This document shows, piece by piece, positions 47,844 to 55,989 of a stretch of 64,000 nucleotides of DNA (position 1 is the stretch's first letter; each line of letters starts with the position of its first letter). The stretch spans positions 6,510,001 through 6,574,000 of the forward strand of contig NZ_JADBEK010000001.1 of the NCBI RefSeq assembly GCF_014873145.1, written 5' to 3'. The notes under the pieces are model-generated. The model was not told where the DNA came from. It saw only the letters and a program-made list of their open reading frames with translations, and did no database searches. Position numbers and translations under genes: made by a program. This DNA comes from Nonomuraea angiospora (lineage in GTDB: Bacteria > Actinomycetota > Actinomycetes > Streptosporangiales > Streptosporangiaceae).

Positions 47844-47875
47844 GTGCTCGGCTACCCGGCCCGGTAGCCGGGCAC
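47844..47875 (-). terminator. 13-bp hairpin overlapping the cupin stop codon
   Basis: GTGCTCGGCTACC (47844-47856) pairs with GGTAGCCGGGCAC (47863-47875), with one wobble pair and a 6-nt loop. The stop codon of the cupin gene (47852-47854) lies inside the stem, so the terminator is partly coding. Confidence 0.65.
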
Positions 47876-48214
47876 GGAGGGCCAGCGGACCGTGAGCACG
47901 GTCGAGGCCTCCTCCGCGCGCCACGAATGGTCGACGCCCTTGCCCCAGACCACGTAGTCGCCCGGCTCGGCCAGCAGCACGCCGCGGCCCGGCAGCTCCA
48001 CCCGGAACCGGCCGCTGATCAGCACCAGCAGGGCCGTGCGCGCCTCACCCTTGACCCACTCCGCCCGCTCCTCGCCGGGCGCGTGGACCCCCCATTTGAT
48101 CTCCACGTCGTCACTGTGCCTTGGGTCGCCGAGGGGTTTGAAATGACCCAGCAGCCAGCCCCGGTCCAGCGCCGCATCAACGCCCGCATTTCCCACGTAA
48201 ACCTCGCCGTTCAC
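47852..48214 (-). CDS. Cupin-domain protein
   Basis: A 120-residue single-domain beta-barrel. The segment GEARTALLVLISGRFRVELPGRGVLLAEPGDYVVWGKGVDHSWRAEE follows the cupin pattern; one His in the second motif is visible, and the first motif lacks the usual HxH, so metal binding is uncertain. The GTG at 48214 is annotated; a GTG at 48196 with GGCGAGG upstream may be used instead. Function unknown. Confidence 0.78.
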   Translation of the reverse strand: MNGEVYVGNAGVDAALDRGWLLGHFKPLGDPRHSDDVEIKWGVHAPGEERAEWVKGEARTALLVLISGRFRVELPGRGVLLAEPGDYVVWGKGVDHSWRAEEASTVLTVRWPSVPGYRAG

Positions 48215-48276
48215 GGGGAAGGATGCTAGCGAGGAAATGGCTCACTGAAACCGTTCGAGTGATTACTGTAGGTGAC

Positions 48277-48996
48277 ATGTCTGAGGTGCGATCGGTCGCC
48301 CATCGGGGCGACCTCTTCGGTCAACGGGTCCGCGAGCACTGGTCCGGGCTGCCCGGCAGGCGGCTCGACGTGCTGGTCGCCGGGTGCGCGCACGACGAGC
48401 CACTCGCCCTGGAAGAGATCGAGACGAGGGCCACCGGGGCCGACGAGGAGATCCCCGCGATCAGGGCGGTGCTCGAGGAGCGGGCCGACCTGGTGTCGTG
48501 GTCGCTGGGCGACCTGCGGTCCGTGCCGCTGCCGCCCAGGTCGTACGACGTGATCCAGCTCTCCTTCCTGCTGGAGCGCATCAAGCACTCGGAGCTGGTG
48601 TTCGACCGGCTCCTGCAGTCCCTGCGCCCGGGCGGCCTGGTGCTGCTGCGGATGCGCGACCGCAAGTCGGCCTACGGGCTGCTCGACCGGCTCACGCCGT
48701 CGCTGCTGCGCCGCATGTTCTGGCGCATGCTCGTCACGCCCGGCACCCCGGGCCCGCTGCCCAGCGTCTACGAGCCGCTGGCGTCGAGCGACGGCATCTA
48801 CGCGTTCTGCCTCAGCCGGGGCCTCATGATCACCGACGACCAGCGGAACACCAGCGGCCCGGCCCGCCGGCGCAAGCTCACCGTCGCCGCGTTGGCGCTG
48901 GCCTCCAAGCTGAGCAACGGCCGCTACCCTGCCACCCACGACGAGATCACCATGGTGATCAGGAAGCCGCAGCACCACTTCGCCCGGGTCCTCTAG
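48277..48996 (+). CDS. SAM-dependent methyltransferase-like protein with altered motif I
   Basis: A 239-residue protein of the class I methyltransferase fold. Motif I would be VLVAGCAHDEPLALEEI, lacking the usual GxGxG. Later motifs are clearer: DVIQLSFLLERIKHSELVFDRLLQSLRPGGLVLLRMRD is the normal motif IV/V region. SAM binding may therefore be weakened or absent. The ATG at 48277 gives MSEVRSVAHRGDLFG. It lies upstream of the sulfur/polysaccharide region on the same strand, but a functional link is not shown. Confidence 0.72.
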   Translation: MSEVRSVAHRGDLFGQRVREHWSGLPGRRLDVLVAGCAHDEPLALEEIETRATGADEEIPAIRAVLEERADLVSWSLGDLRSVPLPPRSYDVIQLSFLLERIKHSELVFDRLLQSLRPGGLVLLRMRDRKSAYGLLDRLTPSLLRRMFWRMLVTPGTPGPLPSVYEPLASSDGIYAFCLSRGLMITDDQRNTSGPARRRKLTVAALALASKLSNGRYPATHDEITMVIRKPQHHFARVL

Positions 48997-49011
48997 CGGC
49001 ACACTTGCATC

Positions 49012-49038
49012 AATCGGTAGACTCCATCCCTACCAATT
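49012..49038. promoter_or_regulatory. Inverted repeat upstream of the APS kinase gene
   Basis: AATCGGTAG (49012-49020) and CTACCAATT (49030-49038) are near-perfect complements (one mismatch) around a 9-bp spacer, 29 bp before the GTG start. CAATCGG recurs at 49039-49045. This small 70-bp gap is the only upstream DNA for the cysC-like/TauE unit, so it is a candidate operator; no regulator can be named. Confidence 0.4.
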
Positions 49039-49066
49039 CAATCGGAATAGTTGGGATGTTGGAGCC

Positions 49067-50281
49067 GTGGAGTGGACCCCCGATGCGCGCGAGCTGGCCG
49101 ACCTCGAGCTACTGCTCTCCGGCGCCTTCGAGCCGCTGACCGGGTTCCTGGGCCACGATGACCTGCACGCGGTGCACGAGCGGGGCACTCTCGCCGACGG
49201 CACTCCGTGGCCCGCGCCCGTCACGCTCCACGTGTCCGCCGATCTCTCGCCCGGCGACGAGGTCACGCTGCTCGACCCCGAGGGCCTGCCGCTGGCCGCC
49301 CTCACGGTGGCCGCCCAGGAGCCCGACGGACTGACCTCGGGGCCGGTCAAGGGCCTCGGCACGCCCGAGCACGGCCCGTTCGCGCGCCTGCGGCGCACTC
49401 CGGCCGAGGTCAAGGCGGAGCTCGGCGGGCGTCCCGCGCTGGCCGTCACCATGCGAGGGCCCCTCGACGACCTCTCCGAGATCGTCGCCACCGCCAAGGA
49501 GCTCGACGCGCTGATCATGCTGCTCCCCCTCGCGTACGGCGAGGCGGGCCCCGCGGTCGTACGCGCCGCGCTCCGCGCCAAGGAGAAGCTGCCGCAGGAC
49601 ACGGTCGTCGTCTCCGTGCCCCTGGCGGCCCGCGAGGAGCCCGAGATCGACCTGGAGCTGCGCGAGCACGTCGCCACCGCCTACGGCGCCGCCGAGCACC
49701 TGGCCGGCCCCGACCCCGTGCACATCCCCGGCCCGCCGCACCGCCGCGGCCTCGTGGTCTTCTTCACCGGCCTGTCCGGCTCCGGCAAGTCCACGATCGC
49801 CCGCGGCCTGCGCGACGCGCTGCTGGAGCTCGGCAGTCGCACGGTGACCTACCTCGACGGCGACGTCGTACGCCACCTGCTGTCCAAGGGCCTGACGTTC
49901 TCCAAGGCCGACCGCGACCTGAACATCCGCCGCATCGGCTTCGTCGCCGCCGAGGCCGCCCGCCACGGCGGCCTGGCCATCTGCGCGCCCATCGCCCCCT
50001 ACGCGGCCACCCGCGAGGAGGTGCGCGAGATGGTCGAGTCGGTCGGGGCCGACTTCCTGCTCGTGCACGTCGCGACGCCGCTGGAGGAGTGCGAGCGGCG
50101 CGACCGCAAGGGCCTGTACGCCAAGGCGCGCGCCGGCCTCATCCCCGAGTTCACCGGCGTCTCCGACCCCTACGAGGAGCCGGACGACGCCGAGCTGGTG
50201 ATCGACACCACGCACATCTCGATCGACGCGGCCGTCTCCCAGGTCCTGGGGACGCTGCGGTCTGGAGGCTGGGTCCGTTGA
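49067..50281 (+). CDS. cysC: Adenylylsulfate (APS) kinase fused to a degenerate ATP sulfurylase-like domain
   Basis: Makes PAPS, the sulfate donor, from APS and ATP. A 404-residue fusion. Residues 1-215 resemble the PUA-like and catalytic domains of ATP sulfurylase (LADLELLLSGAFEPLTGFLG), but where the active-site QxRNPxHxxH should be there is TMRGPLDDLS, so no sulfurylase activity is expected. Residues 226-404 are a complete APS kinase: P-loop GLSGSGKST (235-243), LDGDVVRHLLSKGLTFSK, and FTGVSDPYEEP. True ATP sulfurylase is CysDN at 61716-63892. The start is GTG. The stop overlaps the TauE start by 4 nt. PAPS would feed the three sulfotransferases downstream. Confidence 0.92.
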   Translation: MEWTPDARELADLELLLSGAFEPLTGFLGHDDLHAVHERGTLADGTPWPAPVTLHVSADLSPGDEVTLLDPEGLPLAALTVAAQEPDGLTSGPVKGLGTPEHGPFARLRRTPAEVKAELGGRPALAVTMRGPLDDLSEIVATAKELDALIMLLPLAYGEAGPAVVRAALRAKEKLPQDTVVVSVPLAAREEPEIDLELREHVATAYGAAEHLAGPDPVHIPGPPHRRGLVVFFTGLSGSGKSTIARGLRDALLELGSRTVTYLDGDVVRHLLSKGLTFSKADRDLNIRRIGFVAAEAARHGGLAICAPIAPYAATREEVREMVESVGADFLLVHVATPLEECERRDRKGLYAKARAGLIPEFTGVSDPYEEPDDAELVIDTTHISIDAAVSQVLGTLRSGGWVR

Positions 50282-51213
50282 TCGACTTCCCCCTGATCCT
50301 CGGGTCCTTCCTCGTCGCGATCGTGGTCGGGCTGACCGGGATGGGCGGCGGGGCGCTCATGACGCCGATGATGATGCTCTTCTTCAACGTCCCGCCGCTG
50401 GCCGCGGTCTCCAGCGACCTGGTCGCCTCGGCCGTCATGAAGCCGGTCGGCAGCGTCGTGCACCTGCGCCGGGGCACGGTCAACCTGCGCCTGGTCGGCT
50501 GGCTCTGCGCGGGCTCGGTGCCGGCCGCCTTCTGCGGGGTGTTCCTGGCCCGCGCGTTCGCGGTCACCGACGCGGTCAAGTACGCGCTCGGCGTGGCGCT
50601 CCTGCTGGCCGTGGCCGGCATGGCGCTGAAGAGCTGGCTCGGCGCGCGGGGAGGCACGTCGAGCGCCCGTGAGATCGTCGTGCGCCCAATTCCGACCCTA
50701 CTGGTCGGTACGGTGGGCGGACTGGTCGTGGGGGTCTCCTCCGTCGGATCCGGATCGCTGATCATCGTGGCCCTGCTCGTCCTCTACCCGGCGCTCAAGG
50801 CCAACCAGCTCGTCGGCACGGACCTCGTCCAGGCCGTGCCGCTGGTGGCCTCCGCCGCGCTCGGGCACCTGCTGTTCGGCGACTTCCAGCTGGACCTCAC
50901 GCTGTCGCTGCTCATCGGCTCGATCCCGGGCGTCTACCTCGGCGCCCGGATCTCCTCGCGCGCCCCCGGCGGCCTGATCCGGGCGCTGCTGGCCATCGTC
51001 CTGCTCGCCTCCGCGCTCAAGCTGCTCGACGTGAGCAACACCCTCACCGTCTGGGCCCTGGTGGCCGCCACAGTCGTCACCGTCGTCGGTTGGCGCCTGC
51101 GAGGGAGCGCCGTCGCCTGGACTGAGGAGCGGCGGGAGCGTAGCGACCAGAGCGACGAGGGAAGGCGACGGCTCCCCGGCGACCGAGCCGCCTCCACGGA
51201 GTGGAGGCCATAG
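50278..51213 (+). CDS. TauE/SafE-family membrane transporter (sulfur anion exporter type)
   Basis: A 311-residue transporter with eight or so membrane segments in two similar halves. Signatures are VGLTGMGGGALMTPMMML in the first half and VGVSSVGSGSLIIVALLVLYP in the second. The family moves sulfite, sulfoacetate, sulfate or other organic anions. The TTG start lies within the cysC stop (TTGA), with GGAGG 10 nt upstream, so the pair is coupled; sulfur-compound transport is likely. The last 38 residues (charged, with ERRERSDQSDEGRRRLPGDR) are encoded by the interspersed repeat and are probably not functional. Confidence 0.9.
   Translation: MIDFPLILGSFLVAIVVGLTGMGGGALMTPMMMLFFNVPPLAAVSSDLVASAVMKPVGSVVHLRRGTVNLRLVGWLCAGSVPAAFCGVFLARAFAVTDAVKYALGVALLLAVAGMALKSWLGARGGTSSAREIVVRPIPTLLVGTVGGLVVGVSSVGSGSLIIVALLVLYPALKANQLVGTDLVQAVPLVASAALGHLLFGDFQLDLTLSLLIGSIPGVYLGARISSRAPGGLIRALLAIVLLASALKLLDVSNTLTVWALVAATVVTVVGWRLRGSAVAWTEERRERSDQSDEGRRRLPGDRAASTEWRP
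51101..51212 (+). repeat. Structured interspersed repeat, copy A
   Basis: Similar to the reverse complement of 41197-41307. Arms GGAGCGCCGTCG (51104-51115) and CGACGGCTCC (51166-51175) can pair. The end forms a perfect hairpin GCCTCCAC-gga-GTGGAGGC (51190-51208). The hairpin arms differ from copy B at several positions, but pairing is kept in both. This copy encodes the C-terminus of the TauE-like protein and touches its stop codon. Confidence 0.75.
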
Positions 51214-52287
51214 TCACGGCCGGGGGACGGGTGTCGAGCGGAAGTAAGGATCCCGAGCCAGCTCGGTGAACGCCCGGTCGGCCCCCGAGCCGGTGTCGAA
51301 GCTGGTGTCGCCGCGCGGCGCGTGCGGCGAGTCGAAGTACAGCAGGGCCTTGATCTGCGGATACCGCTTGATCTGCCGCCGCACCGACTCGTAGAACGCC
51401 CGCCTGAACCCCCGGTCGTCCTCCCGCTCGAACACCCCCCACTCGGCCACCATGACCGGCTTGCCCGGGAAGCGCGCCTGCATCCACCGGTAGAACCCCG
51501 GCCAGTCGGGATATTCCTTGCGGGTCTTGTTCACCAGCCCCTCGAAGTCCTCCACCCGGCCGTCGGCGTACGGGTCCATGGCCACCCAGTCGACCACGTC
51601 GTCACCCGGGTAGAGGTCCTCGAACCACGGCTCGGCCGCCCAGTTGGGCGCCCCCATGTACGTCATGACCATGACGGCGTTCTTCACGCCCTCGGCCCGC
51701 AGCCTGGCCACGACGTGCCGGAACATGGCCGCGTAGTCGGTGGCCTGCATGCCCGAGCCCGACGACTCGTCCACGTCGTTCTCTGGCTCGTGGTGGAGGG
51801 TGAGGAAGAACCGCTCGGGGAAGGTGCGCCTGAGGTATCCGGCCAGCCGGTCGATCCGGGCGTCGAGCGCCCCGTCGGCGATCTCGGCCCAGGTGTGGTC
51901 GAGCGAGGGCTTCCAGTTGACCATGAGCAACCGGGGCCTGGCCGGGTCGCGGGCCATCCTGATCTCCGCGGGCGTGGGGAACAGCTCGCTGCCCCGGTGG
52001 TAGACGTGCACCACGTCGGCGGCGGCGCCCATGCGCGACTCGGCGCTGTGCAGGGCCTGGTCCAGCGGCGCTCCGCTGAAGACCTCCGGCGCCAGGCCCC
52101 ACCAGGCCCCGCAGGACGGGATCAGCCTGGAGGTGGCCGTGCAGGAAGGCGAGCCCGAGGCTTCCTTGATCGCCACGGGCGCGCGCGCGTTGGAGCCCTC
52201 CGCCGTCGAGCAGGCGGCCAGCACCGCGATCACGGCCAGAATGAGCGCCGCCTTGGTGGTGTTATGCGAAATTCCCCGTAGCTGCAA
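51214..52287 (-). CDS. GH26-like glycoside hydrolase lipoprotein
   Basis: A 357-residue exported protein with lipobox VLAACST, so it is anchored outside the membrane. The catalytic pattern of family 26 glycosidases (beta-mannanase type) is visible: acid/base Glu in LTLHHEPENDVDE and nucleophile Glu in PVMVAEWGVFERED, with a Trp-rich active cleft (MVNWKPSLDHTWAEI, MGAPNWAAEPWF). It may trim or cut the polysaccharide made by the neighbouring genes. The start is TTG, the first possible start after an in-frame stop. It is convergent with the TauE gene (stops adjacent) and divergent from the Wzz-like gene. Confidence 0.85.
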   Translation of the reverse strand: MQLRGISHNTTKAALILAVIAVLAACSTAEGSNARAPVAIKEASGSPSCTATSRLIPSCGAWWGLAPEVFSGAPLDQALHSAESRMGAAADVVHVYHRGSELFPTPAEIRMARDPARPRLLMVNWKPSLDHTWAEIADGALDARIDRLAGYLRRTFPERFFLTLHHEPENDVDESSGSGMQATDYAAMFRHVVARLRAEGVKNAVMVMTYMGAPNWAAEPWFEDLYPGDDVVDWVAMDPYADGRVEDFEGLVNKTRKEYPDWPGFYRWMQARFPGKPVMVAEWGVFEREDDRGFRRAFYESVRRQIKRYPQIKALLYFDSPHAPRGDTSFDTGSGADRAFTELARDPYFRSTPVPRP

Positions 52288-52481
52288 AGCCTTTCAACCC
52301 CCTCGTCGAACGACCCCCGCCTATCAAACCGGATCCTTGCCATGCCGTTCCTGGAACTTCAGCAAGTGTGCCGTGTCTCGGCAGCTCGCGATGGGTATAT
52401 GCCCCAAGGAATTTTCCGGACATTTCCTTTTATAGCTGCCTTTACCTTGTGCCGTTCTGCAGAAAATCTTGGGTATTAGGC

Positions 52482-52508
52482 TTGGCTGATAATCGTCCGC
52501 CCTATAGT
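52482..52508 (+). promoter_or_regulatory. Candidate sigma-70-type promoter for the polysaccharide operon
   Basis: TTGGCT (52482-52487) and TATAGT (52503-52508) are separated by 15 bp, slightly short, and lie about 40 bp upstream of the ATG at 52548. The whole 52288-52547 gap is less GC-rich than its surroundings and must hold promoters for both divergent genes. An AAGGAA...TTCCTT inverted repeat (52406-52429) lies in it as well. No gene is seen in this gap. Confidence 0.35.
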
Positions 52509-52547
52509 GGGCGCACATCTCGACGCAATTCCAGGAGACCCTCCCCA

Positions 52548-53819
52548 ATGAGCTCCGGCACGGACCTGGACGAGCACCTCTCACTGCTGCGCAGGCGATG
52601 GTTGCTGCTGGTGGGCTGCGTCGTGTTCGGCGGCACCGCCGGCCTCGCGCTCATGCGGCTCACGCCGCCCGCCTACACCGCGACCACGCAGGTGCTCGTC
52701 ATGCCGGTCGGCCCTCAGGAGCCGGCCAACCAGGTGACCAGCCGCCAGCGCGAGTCGCTCAACCTCGACACCGAGGCCCAGGTCGCGCAGTCCGCCGTGG
52801 TCGCGGCGCGGGCGGCCAGGACGCTGCGGATCGAGACCCCGGAGCCCGTCGAGGTCTCGGTGCCGCCCAACTCGGCGGTGCTGTGGATCTCGGTGACGGC
52901 CGCCAACGCCGGCGTCGCCGCGGCCCAGTCCCGGGCATACGCCCAGGCGTACCTGGCCAACCGCCGCGAGAGCGCGCTGGCCGCGCTGACCGCCCAGCAG
53001 CAGGTGGTGCTGGGCAAGCTCAAGCAGGTCAACACCGCGCTCGACGCGGTGATCAAGCAGCTCTCCGGGCTGTCCAAGAGCACCCCCGAGCACACGATCG
53101 CCACCCAGCGGGAGAGCGTGCTCAACCGGCAGGCCGCCGGGCTAGCGCTGAGATACGACGCGCTCAGGACGGTCGCGGTGACCCCCGGCACGATCATCAG
53201 CCAGGCCGCCCCGCCGACCGCCCCCAGCTCGCCCAGCCTGCCCCTCTACCTCGGCACCGGGCTCATGGCGGGCCTGCTCGCGGGCGCGGCCGCCGCCTAC
53301 GTCCGCGACCGGCTCGACCGGCGGCTGCGCACGGTCGCCGACGTCGAACGCCTGACCGGCCTGCCCGTGCTGGGCGACCTGTCGAGCCCGCGCGAGCCCG
53401 GCGTGGCCCACGAGCTGGCCTGCGCCGCGGTGGCCGCCTGCCCGGGCAAGCGGCTGCTGGTCCGGATCCTGCCACCCGACCTGGAGGAGTCCGCCGACCC
53501 GGTGGCCGTCAACATGCCCCTGACCGTGCTCGACGGCTACGACGTGCGCGACCTGTCCAGGGCCGACGCGGCGATGCTGCTGGTGGGGCTCGGGCGGGCC
53601 ACCTCGGTCCACGTCGCGGCGGCCGTACGGCGGCTCGCCAGGCACGACGTGCCCGTCATCGGCGTGGTGACGGTGACCGACGCGCTGCCGTCGTTCGTGC
53701 CGTTGCTGGAGCCGCGCACGCACACCCCGCTCGGCAAGCTCGTCGCCACGGGCGAGCTGGAGCTGGGCGAGACCACCCCCATGCCCATGCACCCGCGGCG
53801 CCCCGGCCAGCAGACGTGA
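52548..53819 (+). CDS. Wzz-like polysaccharide co-polymerase with a degenerate kinase-like domain
   Basis: A 423-residue protein. It has a short cytoplasmic N-terminus, a membrane helix at about 18-36, a Wzz-type outer domain with coiled coil (about 40-235), a second helix (about 242-262), then a cytoplasmic domain of about 160 residues. In tyrosine-kinase co-polymerases the last part carries a P-loop; here the matching position reads CPGKRLLVRILPP without GxxxxGK(S/T), and there is no C-terminal Tyr cluster. It should set chain length or assembly of the exported polysaccharide but probably lacks kinase activity. AGGAGA precedes the ATG. Confidence 0.85.
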   Translation: MSSGTDLDEHLSLLRRRWLLLVGCVVFGGTAGLALMRLTPPAYTATTQVLVMPVGPQEPANQVTSRQRESLNLDTEAQVAQSAVVAARAARTLRIETPEPVEVSVPPNSAVLWISVTAANAGVAAAQSRAYAQAYLANRRESALAALTAQQQVVLGKLKQVNTALDAVIKQLSGLSKSTPEHTIATQRESVLNRQAAGLALRYDALRTVAVTPGTIISQAAPPTAPSSPSLPLYLGTGLMAGLLAGAAAAYVRDRLDRRLRTVADVERLTGLPVLGDLSSPREPGVAHELACAAVAACPGKRLLVRILPPDLEESADPVAVNMPLTVLDGYDVRDLSRADAAMLLVGLGRATSVHVAAAVRRLARHDVPVIGVVTVTDALPSFVPLLEPRTHTPLGKLVATGELELGETTPMPMHPRRPGQQT

Positions 53820-55096
53820 GAGGGCCCGCGTGGCCGATCGCGGCGCTGCTCGTCGGCTATCCGGTGTGGTGGGCGCTGGGGTTCGGCGGGCTGTCGGTGA
53901 TCGTGGTGGCGGTGCCGATGGCGGTGATCCTGTGGCGGCGCCGGCCGATCAGGGTGCCGCGCGGGTTCGGGCTGTGGCTGCTGCTGATCGCCGGCTACCT
54001 GGTGAGCGGGCTCATGCTGTCGGAGATGCCGCCGGGCACGTACGGCGAGATCGGGCCCGGCCGGGTCGTCGGCTACGCCATGCGGCTGGCGCTCTACACC
54101 GCCATTCTGATCATGGTGCTCTACCTGGGCAACCTCACCGAGCGCGAGCTGCCGCAGCTGCGCCTGGTGCGGATGCTCGGCGTGCTGTTCGTCACGACGG
54201 TCGCGGGCGGGCTGCTCGGCGTGTTCGTCCCGTCGTTCGCGTTCACCTCGCCGGTGGAGCTGCTGCTGCCCGACTGGGTGGCCTCCAACTCCTTCGTGCA
54301 GAACCTCATCCACCCCACCGCCGCCCAGACGCAGAAGGTGCTGGGCTTCGCCTCCCCCCGGCCGGAGGCGCCGTTCGAGTGGGCCAACGCGTGGGGCAGT
54401 AACGTGTCGGTGCTGCTGGTGTGGTTCGTGGTCGGGTGGTGGGTGTACGGGGGGCGACGGCAGCGGGCCCTGGTGGCCGCCGTGCTCGCCCTGGCCGCGA
54501 TCCCCGTCGTCTACTCGCTCAACCGCGGCCTGTGGATCGGGCTCGGCCTGGCCGTCGCGTACCTGATCGTCCGGGTGCGGGGCCGGACCAGGGTGGCGCT
54601 GTGCGGGGCCGTCGCGGTGGCGGCCGTGGCGTTCGCGCTGAGCCCGCTCGCGCCGCTGGTCGCCCAGCGGCTGAATCGGCCGCACTCCAACGACATCAGG
54701 GCCTTCACCGTGACGGCCACCGTCGCGGCCGCCGGCCACTCGCCGCTCATCGGGTACGGCAACACGCGCAACGCCATGGGCAACCATCGCACGATCACCA
54801 CGGGCCGCACCCAGTGGTGCGAGGGCTGCGGGCACCCGCCGCTGGGCAGCGACGGCCAGCTCTGGCTGCTGATCATCACGCAGGGGTTCACCGGGGCCGT
54901 GCTCTACGTGGCGTTCTTCGTGGGCGCGATCCGGCGCCACTGGGCCGACCGCAGCCCGATCGGGCTGGCCGGGGTGCTGGTGATGGGGCTGGTGCTGCTC
55001 TACATGTTCGTCTACGACGGCCTGGTCACCCCGCTCAGCCTCTATCTCATCTCGTTCGCCCTGCTGTGGCGCAACAGCCGAGGGGAAGTCACGTGA
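53816..55096 (+). CDS. Wzy/O-antigen ligase-like polysaccharide polymerase
   Basis: A 426-residue polytopic membrane protein with about ten to twelve hydrophobic segments and a large outer loop between about 290 and 350. The loop segment HSPLIGYGNTRNAMG ... HPPLGSDGQLWLLIITQG follows the WaaL/Wzy pattern (conserved GxG and an H/D in the loop). It would polymerise or ligate undecaprenyl-linked repeat units at the outer face. The GTG start overlaps the previous stop by 4 nt (GTGA), so translation is coupled. Polymerase versus ligase cannot be decided from sequence. Confidence 0.85.
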   Translation: MRGPAWPIAALLVGYPVWWALGFGGLSVIVVAVPMAVILWRRRPIRVPRGFGLWLLLIAGYLVSGLMLSEMPPGTYGEIGPGRVVGYAMRLALYTAILIMVLYLGNLTERELPQLRLVRMLGVLFVTTVAGGLLGVFVPSFAFTSPVELLLPDWVASNSFVQNLIHPTAAQTQKVLGFASPRPEAPFEWANAWGSNVSVLLVWFVVGWWVYGGRRQRALVAAVLALAAIPVVYSLNRGLWIGLGLAVAYLIVRVRGRTRVALCGAVAVAAVAFALSPLAPLVAQRLNRPHSNDIRAFTVTATVAAAGHSPLIGYGNTRNAMGNHRTITTGRTQWCEGCGHPPLGSDGQLWLLIITQGFTGAVLYVAFFVGAIRRHWADRSPIGLAGVLVMGLVLLYMFVYDGLVTPLSLYLISFALLWRNSRGEVT

Positions 55097-55989
55097 ACGA
55101 CGCCGCCATCCGGCTCGACTATCTCGAGAAGACCGTGCGGCTGCTGTATCCAGGGACGCGGTCGCCCCGGGCCTACACCGTGCTGCCGCACTCCGCCGTG
55201 CCCCGGCGCATGGTGCCGCGCCGCTGGTGGCACCCGTGGTCCCCGGTCGTCGTGCCGGGCGAGGGGTCCATCGCCACGTACCTGGGCGAGGTCTTCGGGC
55301 AGCCCGTGGAGACCGTCCTGCACGTGCGGCCGGCCGCGCGGGCCAACCGCAAGCCCGTCCTGGAGGCCCGCTCGGGCGGGCGGCTGCTGGCGTTCGTGAA
55401 GATCGGCGACAGCGCGCGGGCACGCGCGCTGATCACCGCCGAGGCGGCGGCCCTGCGCAGGCTGGCCGGGCTGGAGCTGGACACGGTGGTGCCGCCCGCC
55501 GTGCTGCACCACGGCAGCTGGCGGGGGCTGGCGGTGCTGGCGCTGTCGCCGCTGCCGGTGCGGCGCGGCCGGGTGCCGCGGCAGCTGCTGCTCGGCGCGA
55601 TCAGGGAGATCGCGGCCACCGGCGGGCCGTGCGCGGCCTGGCACGGGGATCTCGCGCCGTGGAACATGTCCCCGTCCTCCGACGGCCGGCTGCTGGTGTG
55701 GGACTGGGAGCGGTACGAGCTCGGCGTCCCCTACGGCTTCGACGCCGTGCACCACTTCTTCCAGCGGGCCCTGCGCAGGATGTCCCCGCCGGTCGCGGCG
55801 CGGGCGTGCGTGGCGCGGGCCGCCCGCGAGCTGGCGCCCCTGGGGGTGTCGGCCGCGGTGGCCAGGCAGACCGCGCTGCGTTATCTCATCGCGCTGGCCG
55901 ACCGGCACGCCGCCGACGGGCACGCGCCGCTCGGGCCGCCGGAGATCTGGTTCAGCCCGGTCGTCGACCACGAGGAGCTGCTCACGTGA
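55093..55989 (+). CDS. APH-fold phosphotransferase (putative sugar or lipid kinase)
   Basis: A 298-residue cytoplasmic protein. The C-terminal half has the aminoglycoside phosphotransferase-type active site: catalytic loop AAWHGDLAPWNM (HGDxxxxN, about 180) and metal site LVWDWERYELG (about 202). The N-lobe is divergent. Position between polymerase and sulfotransferase, with 4-nt overlaps on both sides, suggests it phosphorylates an intermediate of polysaccharide assembly. The substrate is unknown, and antibiotic resistance is unlikely given the context. AGGGGA precedes the GTG. Confidence 0.78.
   Translation: MNDAAIRLDYLEKTVRLLYPGTRSPRAYTVLPHSAVPRRMVPRRWWHPWSPVVVPGEGSIATYLGEVFGQPVETVLHVRPAARANRKPVLEARSGGRLLAFVKIGDSARARALITAEAAALRRLAGLELDTVVPPAVLHHGSWRGLAVLALSPLPVRRGRVPRQLLLGAIREIAATGGPCAAWHGDLAPWNMSPSSDGRLLVWDWERYELGVPYGFDAVHHFFQRALRRMSPPVAARACVARAARELAPLGVSAAVARQTALRYLIALADRHAADGHAPLGPPEIWFSPVVDHEELLT

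Noticed and set aside
53537..55423. 628-codon minus-strand frame over the polymerase gene
   Set aside because: Low-complexity Arg/His/Gln-rich antisense frame; the plus strand encodes a clear membrane protein.
55093..55989. Aminoglycoside resistance gene
   Set aside because: Only the general HGDxxxxN/DWE kinase motifs match; the operon context is polysaccharide assembly.
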